Source of the DNA: an uncultured Bacilli bacterium
Lineage (GTDB): Bacteria; Bacillota_I; Bacilli_A; RF39; UBA660
Direction of reading: 5' to 3'
NCBI GenBank assembly: GCA_944351345.1
Contig: CALVPO010000069.1
Location: 1 to 7,587, forward strand
Length of the DNA: 7,587 bases
Position numbers and translations under genes: made by a program. Of the stretch, positions 7,007-7,587 are shown in pieces. Numbering within the stretch: position 1 is the first letter of the stretch; every line of letters starts with the position of its first letter. The notes under the pieces are model-generated. The model saw nothing but the letters and a program-made list of their open reading frames with translations, ran no database searches and had not been told where the DNA came from.

Positions 7007-7035
7007 TATAATGTATACCTAGAATCAAGTTATGT
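7007..7035 (-). promoter_or_regulatory. Possible forespore sigma-G/F-type promoter of the small gene
   Basis: On the minus strand, ACATA (complement of 7031-7035) and CATTATA (complement of 7007-7013) are separated by 17 bases. CATTATA matches the sigma-G -10 consensus CATWMTA fully, and ACATA matches GHATR at 4 of 5 positions. The leader would be about 40 bases, ending in a strong ribosome binding site. In DNA this AT-rich such a match can occur by chance, but the position is right for a spore gene. Confidence 0.35.
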
Positions 7036-7264
7036 CACTAGATATAAATTTTATTATTAAATTATGTGAAATTATAATAAATTCTAAATAAGAAGGATTA
7101 AAAAAAGCAAATAATATAATTAAGGGAAGTTAAGATGAGTACGAATAAAATATGAAGTAAAATTAATTCATTATAATGCTAGAAAAATGTATTAGATAAT
7201 AATTTTGAAAATTGCTACTAAAAACTTTTAAATAGTATGTTAGTCTATTGAAAATTATAGTAAT

Positions 7265-7280
7265 ATTTATTATAATAAAT
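7265..7280. repeat. 16-base perfect palindrome
   Basis: ATTTATTATAATAAAT is its own reverse complement over 16 bases. It contains only A and T, so it could be a protein-binding site or a chance product of composition. Confidence 0.35.
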
Positions 7281-7378
7281 TTTGTAAATTAAATTATTTA
7301 TTAAAGAGATTTAATTCAAATAATAAAAATAAAAAATCTATATTTTATGATTTATATAATAAATAAAAAAACTAAATT

Positions 7379-7399
7379 AAACATTTATTAAAAATGTTT
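7379..7399. repeat. Hairpin AAACATTT / AAATGTTT
   Basis: AAACATTT (7379-7386) pairs with AAATGTTT (7392-7399) around a 5-base loop. On both strands a T-rich run follows after a short gap (TTTTTT from about 7408 on plus; TTTTTTT beyond 7371 on minus), so it might end transcripts from either side, but weak A-U pairing makes this uncertain. Confidence 0.35.
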
Positions 7400-7477
7400 G
7401 TATTTAATTTTTTAAATAAATATAATAAGATATTTTTTTAGAGTTATTTACATTAATTAAACAAATAATATTTATCA

Positions 7478-7494
7478 GATAATTTTAAATTATC
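7478..7494. repeat. Hairpin GATAATTT / AAATTATC
   Basis: GATAATTT (7478-7485) and AAATTATC (7487-7494) are exact inverses around a single T. In RNA the central pairs would open into a loop, leaving a 6-bp stem. No T tail follows (CCGCCAT), so it is not a terminator; it could be an operator-like palindrome or an RNA stem. Confidence 0.35.
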
Positions 7495-7553
7495 CGCCAT
7501 ATTTCTTTCAATAAGGGAATTTTCAAAAATAAAACTTACAATTTAGTTAACGT

Positions 7554-7580
7554 ATGGAGTAATAACAACACTCCATTTTT
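7554..7580 (+). terminator. Strong plus-strand terminator with no coding gene upstream
   Basis: ATGGAGT (7554-7560) pairs perfectly with ACTCCAT (7570-7576) around a 9-base loop, followed immediately by TTTT (five T including the last stem base). This is the best intrinsic terminator in the window. On the plus strand nothing coding lies between it and the DUF1848 stop at 6767. On the minus strand it has no T tail. It may end an RNA or leader, or be a chance hairpin within the C-terminal codons of a minus-strand gene entering from beyond the window (frame reading EKWSVVITPYVN, stop at 7545-7543). Confidence 0.55.
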
Positions 7581-7587
7581 CTAAACC

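Larger units (their letters stand above)
7036..7553. other. AT-rich stretch with no recognisable gene
   Basis: Over 500 bases, almost all A and T, with stops in every frame. The longest hints are a six-codon ATG frame at 7135-7155 and a minus-strand frame reading MADNLKLSDKYYLFN that stops near 7450; neither resembles a known protein. The stretch holds inverted repeats listed separately. A TATAAT at 7073-7078 is present but has no -35. It may be plain intergenic DNA, a decayed gene or part of an unannotated RNA; the sequence does not decide. Confidence 0.6.

Noticed and set aside
7135..7155. Six-codon frame MSTNKI after a purine-rich GGGAAG, resembling the first residues of some small spore proteins
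   Set aside because: It stops after six codons and no further homology continues in any frame.
7021..7587. CRISPR array or tRNA in the AT-rich end
   Set aside because: No regularly spaced direct repeats and no cloverleaf with a GGTTCRA-type arm are visible; repeats there are scattered A/T palindromes.

Overview
The window looks like a low-GC, anaerobic, spore-forming Firmicute of class Clostridia. It is very AT-rich throughout, with TTA/AGA-type codon use, strong GGAGG-type ribosome binding sites, an arginine deiminase (ADI) operon, a clostridial-style intramembrane-sensing two-component pair and a small YjcZ-like spore protein. The genus cannot be fixed from sequence alone.

Region 1 (1-3946, + strand) is the 3' part of an ADI operon in the order arcA-arcB-arcC-arcD. 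The genes are packed tightly: arcB starts directly after the arcA stop, arcC overlaps arcB by 8 bases, and arcD starts 6 bases after arcC. A hairpin follows arcD. The pathway converts arginine to citrulline (ArcA), citrulline to ornithine plus carbamoyl phosphate (ArcB), and carbamoyl phosphate to ATP (ArcC), with arginine/ornithine exchange by ArcD. arcB and arcC are intact. arcA survives only as its C-terminal part behind a stop codon and a small deletion. The YfcC-type transporter is split by one extra G in a G5 run. Taken at face value the locus is decaying; the arcD lesion alone could be a homopolymer sequencing error.

Region 2 (3947-5821, + strand) is an AT-rich intergenic stretch with inverted repeats and an extended -10 promoter, then an OmpR-family response regulator and an intramembrane-sensing histidine kinase of the BceS type that overlap by 4 bases (ATGA). 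No BceAB-type ABC transporter is next to them within the window.

Region 3 (5880-6967) holds a DUF1848 protein on the + strand, with a radical-SAM-like cysteine cluster at its C-terminus. It converges on a 52-residue minus-strand gene encoding a Tyr/Gly-rich, single-span, Cys-tailed protein of YjcZ-like type. A 7-bp-stem hairpin lies between the two 3' ends. The small gene has a possible forespore (sigma-G-like) promoter.

Region 4 (about 7036-7587) has no recognisable gene. It is extremely AT-rich, contains several inverted repeats, and ends in a convincing plus-strand terminator with no coding gene upstream. That leaves room for an unannotated RNA or a decayed gene. I found no CRISPR array, tRNA, rRNA, insertion sequence or clear new multi-gene system. 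The best leads are the two lesions in the ADI operon, the DUF1848 protein and the orphan terminator.
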